A stretch of DNA of 12,641 bases, taken from positions 1-12,641 of the forward strand of contig DDBY01000225.1 of NCBI GenBank assembly GCA_002334985.1, in the 5' to 3' direction. The notes beneath the pieces were generated by a model that saw only the letters and a list, made by a program, of their open reading frames with translations, was not told the DNA's origin and searched no databases. Of the stretch, positions 6,501-12,485 are shown one piece after another; the first letter of the stretch is position 1, and each line of letters starts with the position of its first letter. Source of the DNA: Micavibrio sp. UBA2020 (GTDB taxonomy: Bacteria; Pseudomonadota; Alphaproteobacteria; Micavibrionales; UBA2020). The translations under genes and the position numbers were made by a program.

Positions 6501-7037
6501 CTCGATATACAGGCGGTCTTCAAACATGCCCTGCATTTGCACAAGCAGCTTGTCTGCCTCCGCCGCGCGGTTTTCGGTAATCATGCGCGCAAGGCTGCCC
6601 TTCGCCCCGCCCGTCAGGCAGATAAGCCCGCCGCTATGCGCGGCCAATGCTTCCCACGTCAGCGCAGGCTTTTCGGTGTGGGGCAGCGGGTGTAAAAACG
6701 CCTCGCTCGACAGTTTCACAAGGTTCAGGTATCCCGCATGACTCTGCGCGAGCAGCACGATTTGGTCCGGCATTTCGCATTTGCGGTTTTTCTGCGTCGT
6801 CTGTTCCGGCTTTTCGATATAGAACTGGCAACCGACGATGGGCTGCACCCCCGCCTTTGCCGCCGTCAGCGAAAATTCAACCGCGCCGAACAGGTTGCCG
6901 CTGTCCGTCACGGCCACAGCCGGCATGTTCAATTTACGCGCCAGCGGCACGAGGTCTTTGATGCGTATCGCCCCCTCGGCCAGCGAATAGGCCGAATGGA
7001 CACGCAGGTGAACAAAGGGTGCGTAGGGCTGTGACAT
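3546..7037 (-). CDS. dnaE: DNA polymerase III alpha subunit
   Basis: This is the catalytic subunit of the replicative DNA polymerase (C-family). Numbered from the ATG at 7037 (1163 aa, near the E. coli length), it has an N-terminal PHP domain starting FVHLRVHSAYSLAEG (8-22), the palm with GPGRGSGAG (373-381), catalytic aspartates in MPDFDVDF (D415, D417) and KFDFLGL (D571), then fingers and HhH regions. An internal clamp-binding pentamer QESLF lies at 930-934, followed by an OB fold at about 1005-1090. PHP metal-site residues are altered (RVH where active forms have HVH, TDSGN for TDHGN), so proofreading probably depends on a separate DnaQ. The frame opens 22 codons earlier at 7103, but that extension is not family-like and has no ribosome-binding site. 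In relatives dnaE follows lolD directly; here a divergent gene separates them. Confidence 0.97.
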   Translation of the reverse strand: MSQPYAPFVHLRVHSAYSLAEGAIRIKDLVPLARKLNMPAVAVTDSGNLFGAVEFSLTAAKAGVQPIVGCQFYIEKPEQTTQKNRKCEMPDQIVLLAQSHAGYLNLVKLSSEAFLHPLPHTEKPALTWEALAAHSGGLICLTGGAKGSLARMITENRAAEADKLLVQMQGMFEDRLYIELERHGTAEEVAVEDGLLDLAYARNVPIVATNNCYFDDPSMYEAHDALMCIAESAYVQDDNRRKVTPEHYFKSAEQMAELFKDLPEAIENTVHIARRCAFMLKEEKPFLPRFPTPEGQSEADALRDLSEKGLTWRLENYVFQPGWDEAKRAEVRKEYFDRLNYELGVIIDMGFPGYFLIVSDFIQWAKDHDIPVGPGRGSGAGSVVAWATKITDLDPIAMKLLFERFLNPERVSMPDFDVDFCQERRDEVITYVRHKYGTDSVAQIITFGKLQARAVVRDVGRVLQMPYGQVDKIAKLVPQNPANPISLGEALESEPLLREARDSDEQVGKLIDVALKLEGLYRHASTHAAGVVMGDKPLDQLVPVYRDPGADAPATQFNMKDVEKIGFVKFDFLGLKTLDVIQEAIRLIKQTTGLELDPLKFPLEDPDTYKLLARGDCAAVFQLESAGMRDLCRQMNVKNFEEVSAIVALFRPGPMENIPKYLANLKGSEEIDYMHPLLKPVTEDTYGVMIYQEQVMQAAQVLAGYTLGGADLLRRAMGKKIKSEMDAQRAIFVEGCKKHNNIDEGLAGSIFDQIEKFAGYGFNRAHSAAYGLIAFQTAYLKCHFPVEFMAATMTQDMGNTDKLAVIRQELQRMGITLLPPDINKSIPRFSVEFMADGSKSIRYALAALKGVGEEAMKRVLAEREENGPFSDIYDFARRLDTKVINKRQMESLAAAGAFDAMIENRAVALAGVETLLRYAAAHAEEKASGQESLFGGGGAESLPEPALPQADKWEPLEGLRHEFEAVGFYLSAHPLDNMATQLERLRVVPSSQVQAALNASPSNRLRMAGIVVRKQERTSQKGNRFAFVQVSDPYGVFEMMVFSELLNAAREHLDAGTPILLSVDVDRKNEDELRFLAQSIEPLTSAVQSVTRQVIVEMQTPEAAAQVKAMLDNTGGGRVKVQVTADAGKGRTVTLELPGYYTIHEDTPRQLRAIRGVGEVREL

Positions 7038-7060
7038 ACCCTTGTTTTCACACCAAAGGC

Positions 7061-7073
7061 ATTGAATTTCAAT
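7061..7073. promoter_or_regulatory. Short palindrome in the dnaE divergent spacer
   Basis: ATTGAA (7061-7066) and TTCAAT (7068-7073) form a perfect 6+1+6 palindrome in the spacer between dnaE and the plus-strand gene at 7158, about 25 bases upstream of the dnaE ATG. It could be a minor operator. A palindrome of this size is also expected by chance in AT-rich spacers. Confidence 0.2.
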
Positions 7074-7096
7074 CACTTTCTGTCCAAAACCGCCTG

Positions 7097-7125
7097 TTGA
7101 CATAACAAAGGCATGTGGTTATTAT
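7097..7125 (+). promoter_or_regulatory. Near-consensus sigma70 promoter of the unknown gene at 7158
   Basis: A perfect -35 TTGACA (7097-7102) is followed by an ideal 17-base spacer and TATTAT (7120-7125, 5/6 match to the -10). Transcription should begin near 7132. This is the best promoter match in the window. The in-frame ATG at 7113 lies inside it and would not be in the transcript, so it decides the start of the downstream gene. Confidence 0.75.
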
Positions 7126-7157
7126 CAGCCATCAAAAAAATCAGCGGGTTAACGGCC

Positions 7158-7868
7158 ATGATGGGCAAACATCACACAGCGAAGGAAGAAGACTGGGGCT
7201 TCGGTTCAGCCCCCGCCGCCCCTGCGCCTGCCGATAAGAAAGCGAAGAAAAAAGAAGCCACCGCCCCTGCCGCCGAAACGGTCGCCGCCGAAGAGCCGGA
7301 TACCCCGGCGCTCAAAGAGCTGACACATAAAAACATCGCCGATACATTCAGTGCGCTGGCCGCCGCCGCGCGCGCGGAAAAACAGGCCTTTGCCCCAACT
7401 CTCACCGCGCTGAACGCGCTGGTAACGATGTGTCAGGAAGCGGGCCTGCGGCAGATAGGGCTCGAGCAAGCCAATTTCAATACCCTGCGCGAACTCCGCC
7501 TTATCAAGGAGGGCAGCAGCGAACAGCCGCCGCTGGCGCACTATGCCATTCTCAGCATCGACGATGCCCGCATTCTGGTGCGCGTGCTGCCCGACAGCGT
7601 GATTGATTGTTATGGCGAGAATATTAACAAGCCGCGCAGCAACCCGACCTATCTTGATAGTAAAACCTTCTGGAACCCGTCGGGCAAAAGCGGCGAAAGC
7701 ATGTTCCACCGCTACGACCTCAGCAAAGACGAAGACCGCCTTGAATTTGTCGAAACGGTAATCATCACCGCCGCCGCAACGGGCGCGCTGCAAGAACTGC
7801 GTCAATACGACGTGCCTGCCCGCGAAACAATTCCGCTGCCGAAACCCCGCCATCCCAAATTGAAATAA
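7158..7868 (+). CDS. Unrecognised protein with Ala/Pro/Lys-rich N-terminal tail, 236 aa
   Basis: I do not recognise this protein. Residues about 15-50 form a low-complexity Ala/Pro/Lys/Glu linker (APAAPAPADKKAKKKEATA), followed by a predicted helical region (about 50-90) and a mixed alpha/beta globular part (about 90-225) containing LAHYAILSIDDARILVRVLP and SMFHRYDL. There is no signal peptide or membrane segment, so it is probably cytoplasmic. The frame opens at 7113, but that ATG lies within a near-consensus promoter whose start is predicted near 7132, so I place the start at the ATG pair at 7158/7161. No strong ribosome-binding site is visible there, which leaves some doubt. It diverges from dnaE and converges on lolD, with eight bases between stop codons. 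It stands between two genes usually adjacent in relatives. Confidence 0.75.
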   Translation: MMGKHHTAKEEDWGFGSAPAAPAPADKKAKKKEATAPAAETVAAEEPDTPALKELTHKNIADTFSALAAAARAEKQAFAPTLTALNALVTMCQEAGLRQIGLEQANFNTLRELRLIKEGSSEQPPLAHYAILSIDDARILVRVLPDSVIDCYGENINKPRSNPTYLDSKTFWNPSGKSGESMFHRYDLSKDEDRLEFVETVIITAAATGALQELRQYDVPARETIPLPKPRHPKLK

Positions 7869-7876
7869 AGCCGGCG

Positions 7877-8563
7877 TTAGACGCAGCCGTCTTTAAGCTC
7901 CAGCACGCGGTCCATGCGTGCGGCCAAATCGTGGTTGTGCGTAACCACCAGCGCGCCGATATTTTCGCTGCGGATGGTCTGCACCAGAATACCGAAAACC
8001 TCGTCGGCGGTTTTGGGGTCGAGGTTACCTGTCGGCTCGTCCGCCAGCAAAAGCGCCGGATGATTCACAAGACCGCGCGCGATGGCAACGCGCTGCTGCT
8101 CCCCGCCCGACAATTGCGACGGGAAATGCCCCATACGTTTTTCAAGCCCGACGAGGGAGAGCAGATGCTGCGCCCGCTCCCGCGCCGCCGCCTTGTCCTT
8201 GCCCGCGATATATTGCGGCAACATCAGGTTTTCAAGCGCGGTAAAATCCGGCAGCAGGTGGTGAAATTGATATACGAATCCAATCTGGTCGCGGCGCATG
8301 GTTGTGCGCGCCTCGTCCGACGTATCGGTTGCGGCGATGCCGCCCACAAAGACCTTGCCGCTGGTCGGCGGCTCCAGAAGCCCTGCGATTTGGAGCATGG
8401 TCGTTTTGCCCGAACCGCTGGGCCCCAGCAGAGCAACAATTTCACCACGGCGCAAATCGACATTCACCCCGCGCAGAATATCCAGCGTCTGCCCGCCCTG
8501 CGTAAAGCTGCGCACGACATTTTCAAGTTTCAGGACGCTTTGACTTTGCGATGTATTATTCAC
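7877..8563 (-). CDS. lolD: Lipoprotein-releasing ABC transporter ATP-binding protein LolD
   Basis: LolD is the cytoplasmic ATPase that drives release of outer-membrane lipoproteins from the inner membrane to LolA. The 228-residue product has Walker A GPSGSGKT (47-54), the Q-loop within the typical LolD sequence FVYQFHHLLPDF (96-107), the ABC signature LSGGEQQRVAIAR (151-163), Walker B LLLADEPT (171-178), the D-loop NLD (180-182) and H-loop His209. All catalytic residues are present. I choose the GTG at 8563 because GGAGGG (8572-8577) lies eight bases upstream and it gives the normal length. The ATG at 8626 would add 21 unusual basic residues. The gene overlaps the end of its permease partner by eight bases, so translation is probably coupled. 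No terminator is obvious downstream. Confidence 0.95.
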   Translation of the reverse strand: MNNTSQSQSVLKLENVVRSFTQGGQTLDILRGVNVDLRRGEIVALLGPSGSGKTTMLQIAGLLEPPTSGKVFVGGIAATDTSDEARTTMRRDQIGFVYQFHHLLPDFTALENLMLPQYIAGKDKAAARERAQHLLSLVGLEKRMGHFPSQLSGGEQQRVAIARGLVNHPALLLADEPTGNLDPKTADEVFGILVQTIRSENIGALVVTHNHDLAARMDRVLELKDGCV

Positions 8564-9803
8564 GGCGCAGTCCCTCCACCGGGTCAAGCCTTGCCGCGCG
8601 CCATGCCGGGTATATCGTCGCGGCAAAGGATAAAAACAGCGCCATACCCACCGTCACCAGCACATCGCCGGCATTCAGCTGCGCGGGCAATTTGGATAGA
8701 AAATAAATCTCGTCCGAAAACAGGTTGGTATTGGTCAGCCCCTCCAGCCAGCGGCGGATGCTTTCGATATTGCTGGCAAAAGCAATGCCCAAAACCGCAC
8801 CTGCCATCGTGCCGACAACACCAATGGTTGCGCCCGTAAAAAAGAAAATACGGATAATCATCCCCTTCGTCGCGCCCATGGTGCGCAGAATGGCGATATC
8901 ACGCCCTTTGTCCTTCACCAGCATGATAAGGCTGGAGATAATATTGAATGCAGCCACAAGGATAATCAGCGTCAGGATAAGGAACATGACGTTGCGCTCC
9001 ACCTGCAGCGCGTTATAAAAACTCGCGTTGCTGTCCTGCCAGTCCGTCACCGCGAATTCGCCCTGCAATTCATTTTCAACCGCCGCGCGTATCTGGCGGA
9101 TGTGCGACGGGTTATCCGTCATCACCTCAACCGACCCCACGCCGTCACCCATGTTGAAAAATTTCTGTGCGGTTTCAAGCGGCATATAGGCAAAACTGTT
9201 GTTATATTCATACATGCCCGCATCAAAAATCGCGCCCACGATAAATGCCGCCTGAATTGGCATGCTGCCAAAGGGCGTTGTGCGGCTTTTGGACGAGACC
9301 ATGAAAATCCGGCTGCCCGGACGCAGGCGATAACGCTCTGCAAGCCCTTTGCCGATGGCGATGTTATCGCCGCCGAAATAATCGTCCCCCTCCAGCCTGT
9401 CCACGATAGCGCCGGACAAAATGGGACGGACGGCAAAATCCTCCGCCCGCATGCCGCGCACAACCATGCCGAGCGCGTTGTCGCCCATTTTCGCAAGCGC
9501 CTGCCCTTCGATGGCGGGCGCAGCACTTGTAATACCAGGCACTTTTTGCAGACGCACCATCAGCGGTTCATACGTCACAATAGAGCCGCTATAGCTGAAA
9601 ACATTCATGTGGCCGTTAAGGCCGAGGATACGGCCAATCAGCTCCGCCCGAAAACCGTTCATGACTGACATGACAATAATCAGCGTCGCCACACCAAGCA
9701 TGATGCCGAGGAACGAAAACCCTGCAATGACGGAGATAAACCCCTCTTTGCGTTTGGAGCGCAAATAGCGCCCCGCCACCATTTTTTCGAATGCGAGAGA
9801 CAT
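8556..9803 (-). CDS. Lipoprotein-releasing permease, LolC/LolE family (single-subunit type)
   Basis: This inner-membrane permease works with LolD to extract mature lipoproteins and pass them to LolA. The 415-residue protein has the family layout: a short cytoplasmic N-terminus (FEKMVAGRYLRSKRKEGF), TM1 (about 22-48), a large periplasmic domain (about 49-268) and TM2-TM4 (about 271-297, 316-342, 377-400). The cytoplasmic coupling segment KDKGRDIAILRTMGA (297-311) contacts LolD, and the C-terminus is YPAWRAARLDPVEGLRRE. The loop about 166-183 (RIFMVSSKSRTTPFGSMP) lies where the LolA-binding hook is found in LolC. Only one permease gene is present, so a homodimer like the LolF type of alphaproteobacteria is likely; lolC or lolE labels would both be approximate. 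It starts five bases after the GNAT gene. Confidence 0.93.
   Translation of the reverse strand: MSLAFEKMVAGRYLRSKRKEGFISVIAGFSFLGIMLGVATLIIVMSVMNGFRAELIGRILGLNGHMNVFSYSGSIVTYEPLMVRLQKVPGITSAAPAIEGQALAKMGDNALGMVVRGMRAEDFAVRPILSGAIVDRLEGDDYFGGDNIAIGKGLAERYRLRPGSRIFMVSSKSRTTPFGSMPIQAAFIVGAIFDAGMYEYNNSFAYMPLETAQKFFNMGDGVGSVEVMTDNPSHIRQIRAAVENELQGEFAVTDWQDSNASFYNALQVERNVMFLILTLIILVAAFNIISSLIMLVKDKGRDIAILRTMGATKGMIIRIFFFTGATIGVVGTMAGAVLGIAFASNIESIRRWLEGLTNTNLFSDEIYFLSKLPAQLNAGDVLVTVGMALFLSFAATIYPAWRAARLDPVEGLRRE
8572..8577 (-). promoter_or_regulatory. Ribosome-binding site that fixes the lolD GTG start
   Basis: GGAGGG on the minus strand, inside the last codons of the permease gene, lies eight bases before the GTG at 8563. 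It is the strongest Shine-Dalgarno match near either candidate start, and it selects the GTG over the upstream in-frame ATG at 8626. Confidence 0.7.
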
Positions 9804-9808
9804 GATGC

Positions 9809-10255
9809 CTATTGCGCCTTATCCAGAGTAAATTCCATACGGCAATGCGGAATGCCGTTTTCGTCAAAAGTATCGCTGGTGACGACCCAGCCGTTTTGCA
9901 GGTAAAAATCGCGCGCCGTTTCGCGGGCATGGCAATAAACATTGGCCGTGCCCCAGCCACGCAGAACATCAAGCGCCGCGCGCAGCATCTGCGCCCCGAT
10001 GCCCTGCCCCTGCCGCCCGTTATCGACGGCGACCTGCCGCATTTTTATCCAACCGCCATCGCTTTTTTGCAAAATCAGGCAGCAAACGATGTTATCGCCC
10101 TCAAAACCGCCCAGCAGGTAATCGCCGCTGTCGCGCGCGATTTCCTCAAGCGTGACGCTCAAGCCGATGGGTTTGCGCAGGATACGCTCCCGCAGCGCCA
10201 GCATGGCGGCATGGTCTGGCGTATCAACGGCAATCTGGCGAAACGCAAGCGGCAT
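9809..10255 (-). CDS. GNAT-family N-acetyltransferase, ElaA-like
   Basis: The 148-residue protein is a single GNAT domain that should transfer an acetyl group from acetyl-CoA to an amine; the substrate is unknown. The acetyl-CoA pyrophosphate loop is MRQVAVDNGRQGQGIGAQML (72-91), with the Q-x-x-G-x-G pattern at 82-87. Motif B is ARDFYLQNGW (114-123), with Tyr118 the likely general acid. The N-terminal ALRERILRKPIGL (20-32) and C-terminal FDENGIPHCRMEF (130-142) blocks are typical of ElaA/YitI-type members. The start codon overlaps the proS stop by one base (TAATG), and no strong ribosome-binding site is seen, so translation is probably coupled to proS. In relatives proS is normally followed directly by the lipoprotein permease, so this gene looks like a lineage-specific insertion into the operon. 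Confidence 0.9.
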   Translation of the reverse strand: MPLAFRQIAVDTPDHAAMLALRERILRKPIGLSVTLEEIARDSGDYLLGGFEGDNIVCCLILQKSDGGWIKMRQVAVDNGRQGQGIGAQMLRAALDVLRGWGTANVYCHARETARDFYLQNGWVVTSDTFDENGIPHCRMEFTLDKAQ

Positions 10256-11736
10256 TAGTAAGATTTCGCCACAATCACTTTTTCGCCGCCATCCGCAAAC
10301 GGCAAGCAGCGCGTGGTCACCGCGTATTCCTTGGCGATGGCCGCAAATTCCGCAGAATCCTTGACCAACGCATAATCAAGACGCAAGCCGCCCGTCTTGT
10401 CCGCCGCATAATAATCGCGCACGTCCTTGAGCGTTTTGACATCCGTGATTTGCGCCTGCAAACGCGCACGTGAACGCTCCAGCAAATCTTTTTGCATTTG
10501 TTGCAGCGCCTTGCCGATTTCGGCCGCGCAAGCGTCGATGGAAACTTTCATCTTGCCGTCTTTGCCAAGGTCGCGGCGGGTGAAAACCACCTGCCCCTCG
10601 GCCAGTTCACGCGCGCCGATTTCAAGACGTACGGGGACGCCCTTTTTAATCGCCGTCCACATTTTATCTGAACTGCGGGCTTCGGACGCATCCACGCGCG
10701 CGCTGATACCGGCCGCGTGCAACATGCGTTTAACGTTGTCGCAAGCTTCGAGGATTTTAGCGCGGTCGGCATCGTCGTTGATAAAGGGCAGAATAACGAC
10801 CTGATGCGGCGCCACCATCGGCGCCATGACCATACCGTCATCGTCAGCATGCACCATGATGGATGCACCAATCGTGCGGGTGGTAAAGCCCCACGACGTC
10901 GTCCATGCCAGCTTTTGCGCGCCGTCTTTATCCAGATATTTGATATCGCAGGAGCGCGCAAACGTCTGCCCAAGGTTATGCGACGTGCAGCCCTGCAGCG
11001 CCTTGCCATCCTGCATGAACGTTTCAAGCGTGTAGGTTTCAATCGCGCCGGGGAAACGCTCATCCGGCGTTTTCGCGCCCGGAATGGTCGCAATCGCCAG
11101 ATAGTTTTCGAACATGTTGTTATAAACATCCAGCATACGGCGGGCATCGGCATCGGCCTCTTCCGCCGTGGCGAAGGCGTTATGCCCTTCCTGCCACAGG
11201 AATTCGGCCGTACGCAGAAAAATACGCGGGCGCATTTCCCAACGCATGATATTGCACCACTGGTTCAGCTTCAGCGGCAAGTCGCGGTACGATTGCACCC
11301 AGTTTTTCATGGACTCGCCAATGATGGTTTCCGACGTCGGGCGGATAATCATCGGCTCGCTCAAAACGGAATCCTTGTCGGGGCCCAGCTGGCCGGTTTT
11401 TTCATCTATCGACAGGCGGTGATGCGTCACAACCGCACATTCCTTGGCGAAACCGTCAATATGTTCCGCCTCGCGCGCGATATAGCTCATGGGGATAAGC
11501 AGCGGGAAATACGCGTTCTGCACATCTTCGTTTTTAATCAGTACATCCAGATGCTTTTGCACGTTTTCCCACATGGCGAAGCCATACGGTTTAATAATCA
11601 TGCAGCCGCGCACCGGCGCGTTTTCAGCCATGTCAGCGGCCTTGATGACCTGCTGGTACCATTCGGGGAAGTTTTCTTCCCGCGTGGGGGTGATAGCGGT
11701 TTTGGAATTTTTCGGTTTTTGCGCTGCTTCAGCCAT
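10255..11736 (-). CDS. proS: Prolyl-tRNA synthetase, archaeal/eukaryote type
   Basis: This class II synthetase charges tRNA-Pro with proline. The 493-residue protein has the archaeal/eukaryote-type layout: catalytic core at about 20-300 with IRPTSET (131-137), motif 2 RWEMRPRIFLRTAEFLWQEGH (165-185), GCTSHNLGQTFA (249-260) and motif 3 RTIGASIMVHADDDGMV (287-303). An anticodon-binding domain (about 310-405) and a C-terminal extension ending in Ser-Tyr follow; the terminal Tyr is characteristic of this type. There is no large editing insertion between motifs 2 and 3. The extension keeps only one cysteine (C477), so the zinc site of archaeal forms appears lost. Most alphaproteobacteria have the shorter bacterial-type enzyme in this same gene slot, suggesting in-place replacement. 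The start at 11736 has only a weak GGA upstream. Confidence 0.95.
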   Translation of the reverse strand: MAEAAQKPKNSKTAITPTREENFPEWYQQVIKAADMAENAPVRGCMIIKPYGFAMWENVQKHLDVLIKNEDVQNAYFPLLIPMSYIAREAEHIDGFAKECAVVTHHRLSIDEKTGQLGPDKDSVLSEPMIIRPTSETIIGESMKNWVQSYRDLPLKLNQWCNIMRWEMRPRIFLRTAEFLWQEGHNAFATAEEADADARRMLDVYNNMFENYLAIATIPGAKTPDERFPGAIETYTLETFMQDGKALQGCTSHNLGQTFARSCDIKYLDKDGAQKLAWTTSWGFTTRTIGASIMVHADDDGMVMAPMVAPHQVVILPFINDDADRAKILEACDNVKRMLHAAGISARVDASEARSSDKMWTAIKKGVPVRLEIGARELAEGQVVFTRRDLGKDGKMKVSIDACAAEIGKALQQMQKDLLERSRARLQAQITDVKTLKDVRDYYAADKTGGLRLDYALVKDSAEFAAIAKEYAVTTRCLPFADGGEKVIVAKSY

Positions 11737-11768
11737 GATGTACGTCCGTTTGCGGTAAATAATGAAAC

Positions 11769-12227
11769 CTAGCGATTATAAGCATCGGCGGGGTATTTTA
11801 GAAGCCCGCCGTTTTGCCGGTTATACCCTTGTTTTTCAGGCGTTTTGTCTTTGCAAAGGGCACGCAAGGCAGCTTCTGCCTCGCCTTCCATCGGCGCGCC
11901 GTTGAACAGCATGCGCCCGTCCTTGCCAATTTCCACTTCGCCTATCGCGGCTTTACCCTCGACACCCGCTGGCACGGCAATGCCGGCGTATTTCATGGTA
12001 TCAACCGTGATTGTAAAGCGGATGGTTTCGGGCATTTTAATGGGCGACGGGTTCAGGTCAGCCTCGACAACCGGCTTGCCGTGCACATCGACGCCCGGCT
12101 GATATTCAACGCCGCTGTCCGGCACATGCGCCGTTATCGCGCGGCAAGCGGCATCGTCCAGCACCACTGTCTGCGCAAATGCAGGCGCGCTGAAAAACAC
12201 GGCGACAGCAAAAACAAAAAATCTCAT
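11769..12227 (-). CDS. Small secreted protein of unknown function, 152 aa
   Basis: The protein begins with a clear Sec signal peptide: MRFFVFAVAVFFSAPAFA with predicted cleavage after AFA (residue 18). It leaves a mature periplasmic protein of about 134 residues. No lipobox cysteine follows, so it is probably soluble. The mature part has two cysteines (28 and 125) that could form a disulfide, a segment GVEYQPGVDVHGKPVVEADL (39-58) and a beta-rich middle, IRFTITVDTMKYAGIAVP. I cannot assign a function; I believe similar proteins occur beside DUF1467 genes in some alphaproteobacteria, but this is from memory. The ATG at 12227 overlaps the DUF1467 stop (ATGA) and has a GGAGGA site about six bases upstream, so start and coupling are well supported. 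proS begins 32 bases downstream. Confidence 0.85.
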   Translation of the reverse strand: MRFFVFAVAVFFSAPAFAQTVVLDDAACRAITAHVPDSGVEYQPGVDVHGKPVVEADLNPSPIKMPETIRFTITVDTMKYAGIAVPAGVEGKAAIGEVEIGKDGRMLFNGAPMEGEAEAALRALCKDKTPEKQGYNRQNGGLLKYPADAYNR

Positions 12228-12481
12228 GGTGTTCCTCCCGCATCAAACCATTCACGCCAGCGAATGACATCGATTTCAACCAAAACCCATATAATCGCCA
12301 GCACCACGGCGGAAAGGATGGTGTTCCAGATAAGTTTTTTGCGGATATTCGCGAATTTGGGTGCCCCGCTGTCAAACCCCTTGCCGTCTTCGGCGTGACG
12401 CTCTACCCCCAGCGGCAGTATGGTGAACAGCAGCACCCACCAAATCAGCAGATAGATAAAAAAAGCATACAGCAGGGACAT
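12224..12481 (-). CDS. DUF1467-family small inner-membrane protein, 85 aa
   Basis: Two membrane helices are evident, at about residues 4-22 (LYAFFIYLLIWWVLLFTIL) and 51-70 (IWNTILSAVVLAIIWVLVEI). They are joined by a polar loop that starts LPLGVERHAEDGKGFDSGAP, the conserved part of the DUF1467 family, which is largely alphaproteobacterial and often encoded next to proS. The function is unknown. The frame is open 20 codons further upstream, but that part overlaps the end of the RNase J gene in another frame. The ATG at 12481, four bases after the RNase J stop, gives the normal family length. It overlaps the next gene by four bases. Confidence 0.88.
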   Translation of the reverse strand: MSLLYAFFIYLLIWWVLLFTILPLGVERHAEDGKGFDSGAPKFANIRKKLIWNTILSAVVLAIIWVLVEIDVIRWREWFDAGGTP

Positions 12482-12485
12482 GACA

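Noticed and set aside
4689..6695. Very long plus-strand open frame (668 codons) antisense to dnaE
   Set aside because: It lies wholly inside dnaE, whose motifs are unambiguous. The translation is rich in His/Arg/Phe with no recognisable domain, as expected from codon-position bias on the reverse strand.
7035..7103. Upstream dnaE start at 7103 (22 extra residues)
   Set aside because: The extension has no family similarity and no ribosome-binding site, and it would overlap the divergent promoter. The ATG at 7037 gives the normal DnaE N-terminus.
7206..7853. 215-codon minus-strand frame opposite the unknown gene at 7158
   Set aside because: It contains Arg/Gly/Phe-rich low-complexity ends and lacks start signals. 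The plus strand has a near-consensus promoter.
7879..7896. Small hairpin (AGACG/CGTCT then TTT) as terminator for the 7158 gene
   Set aside because: The stem is only five base pairs with three T residues, and it lies inside the lolD coding end. It is too weak to call.
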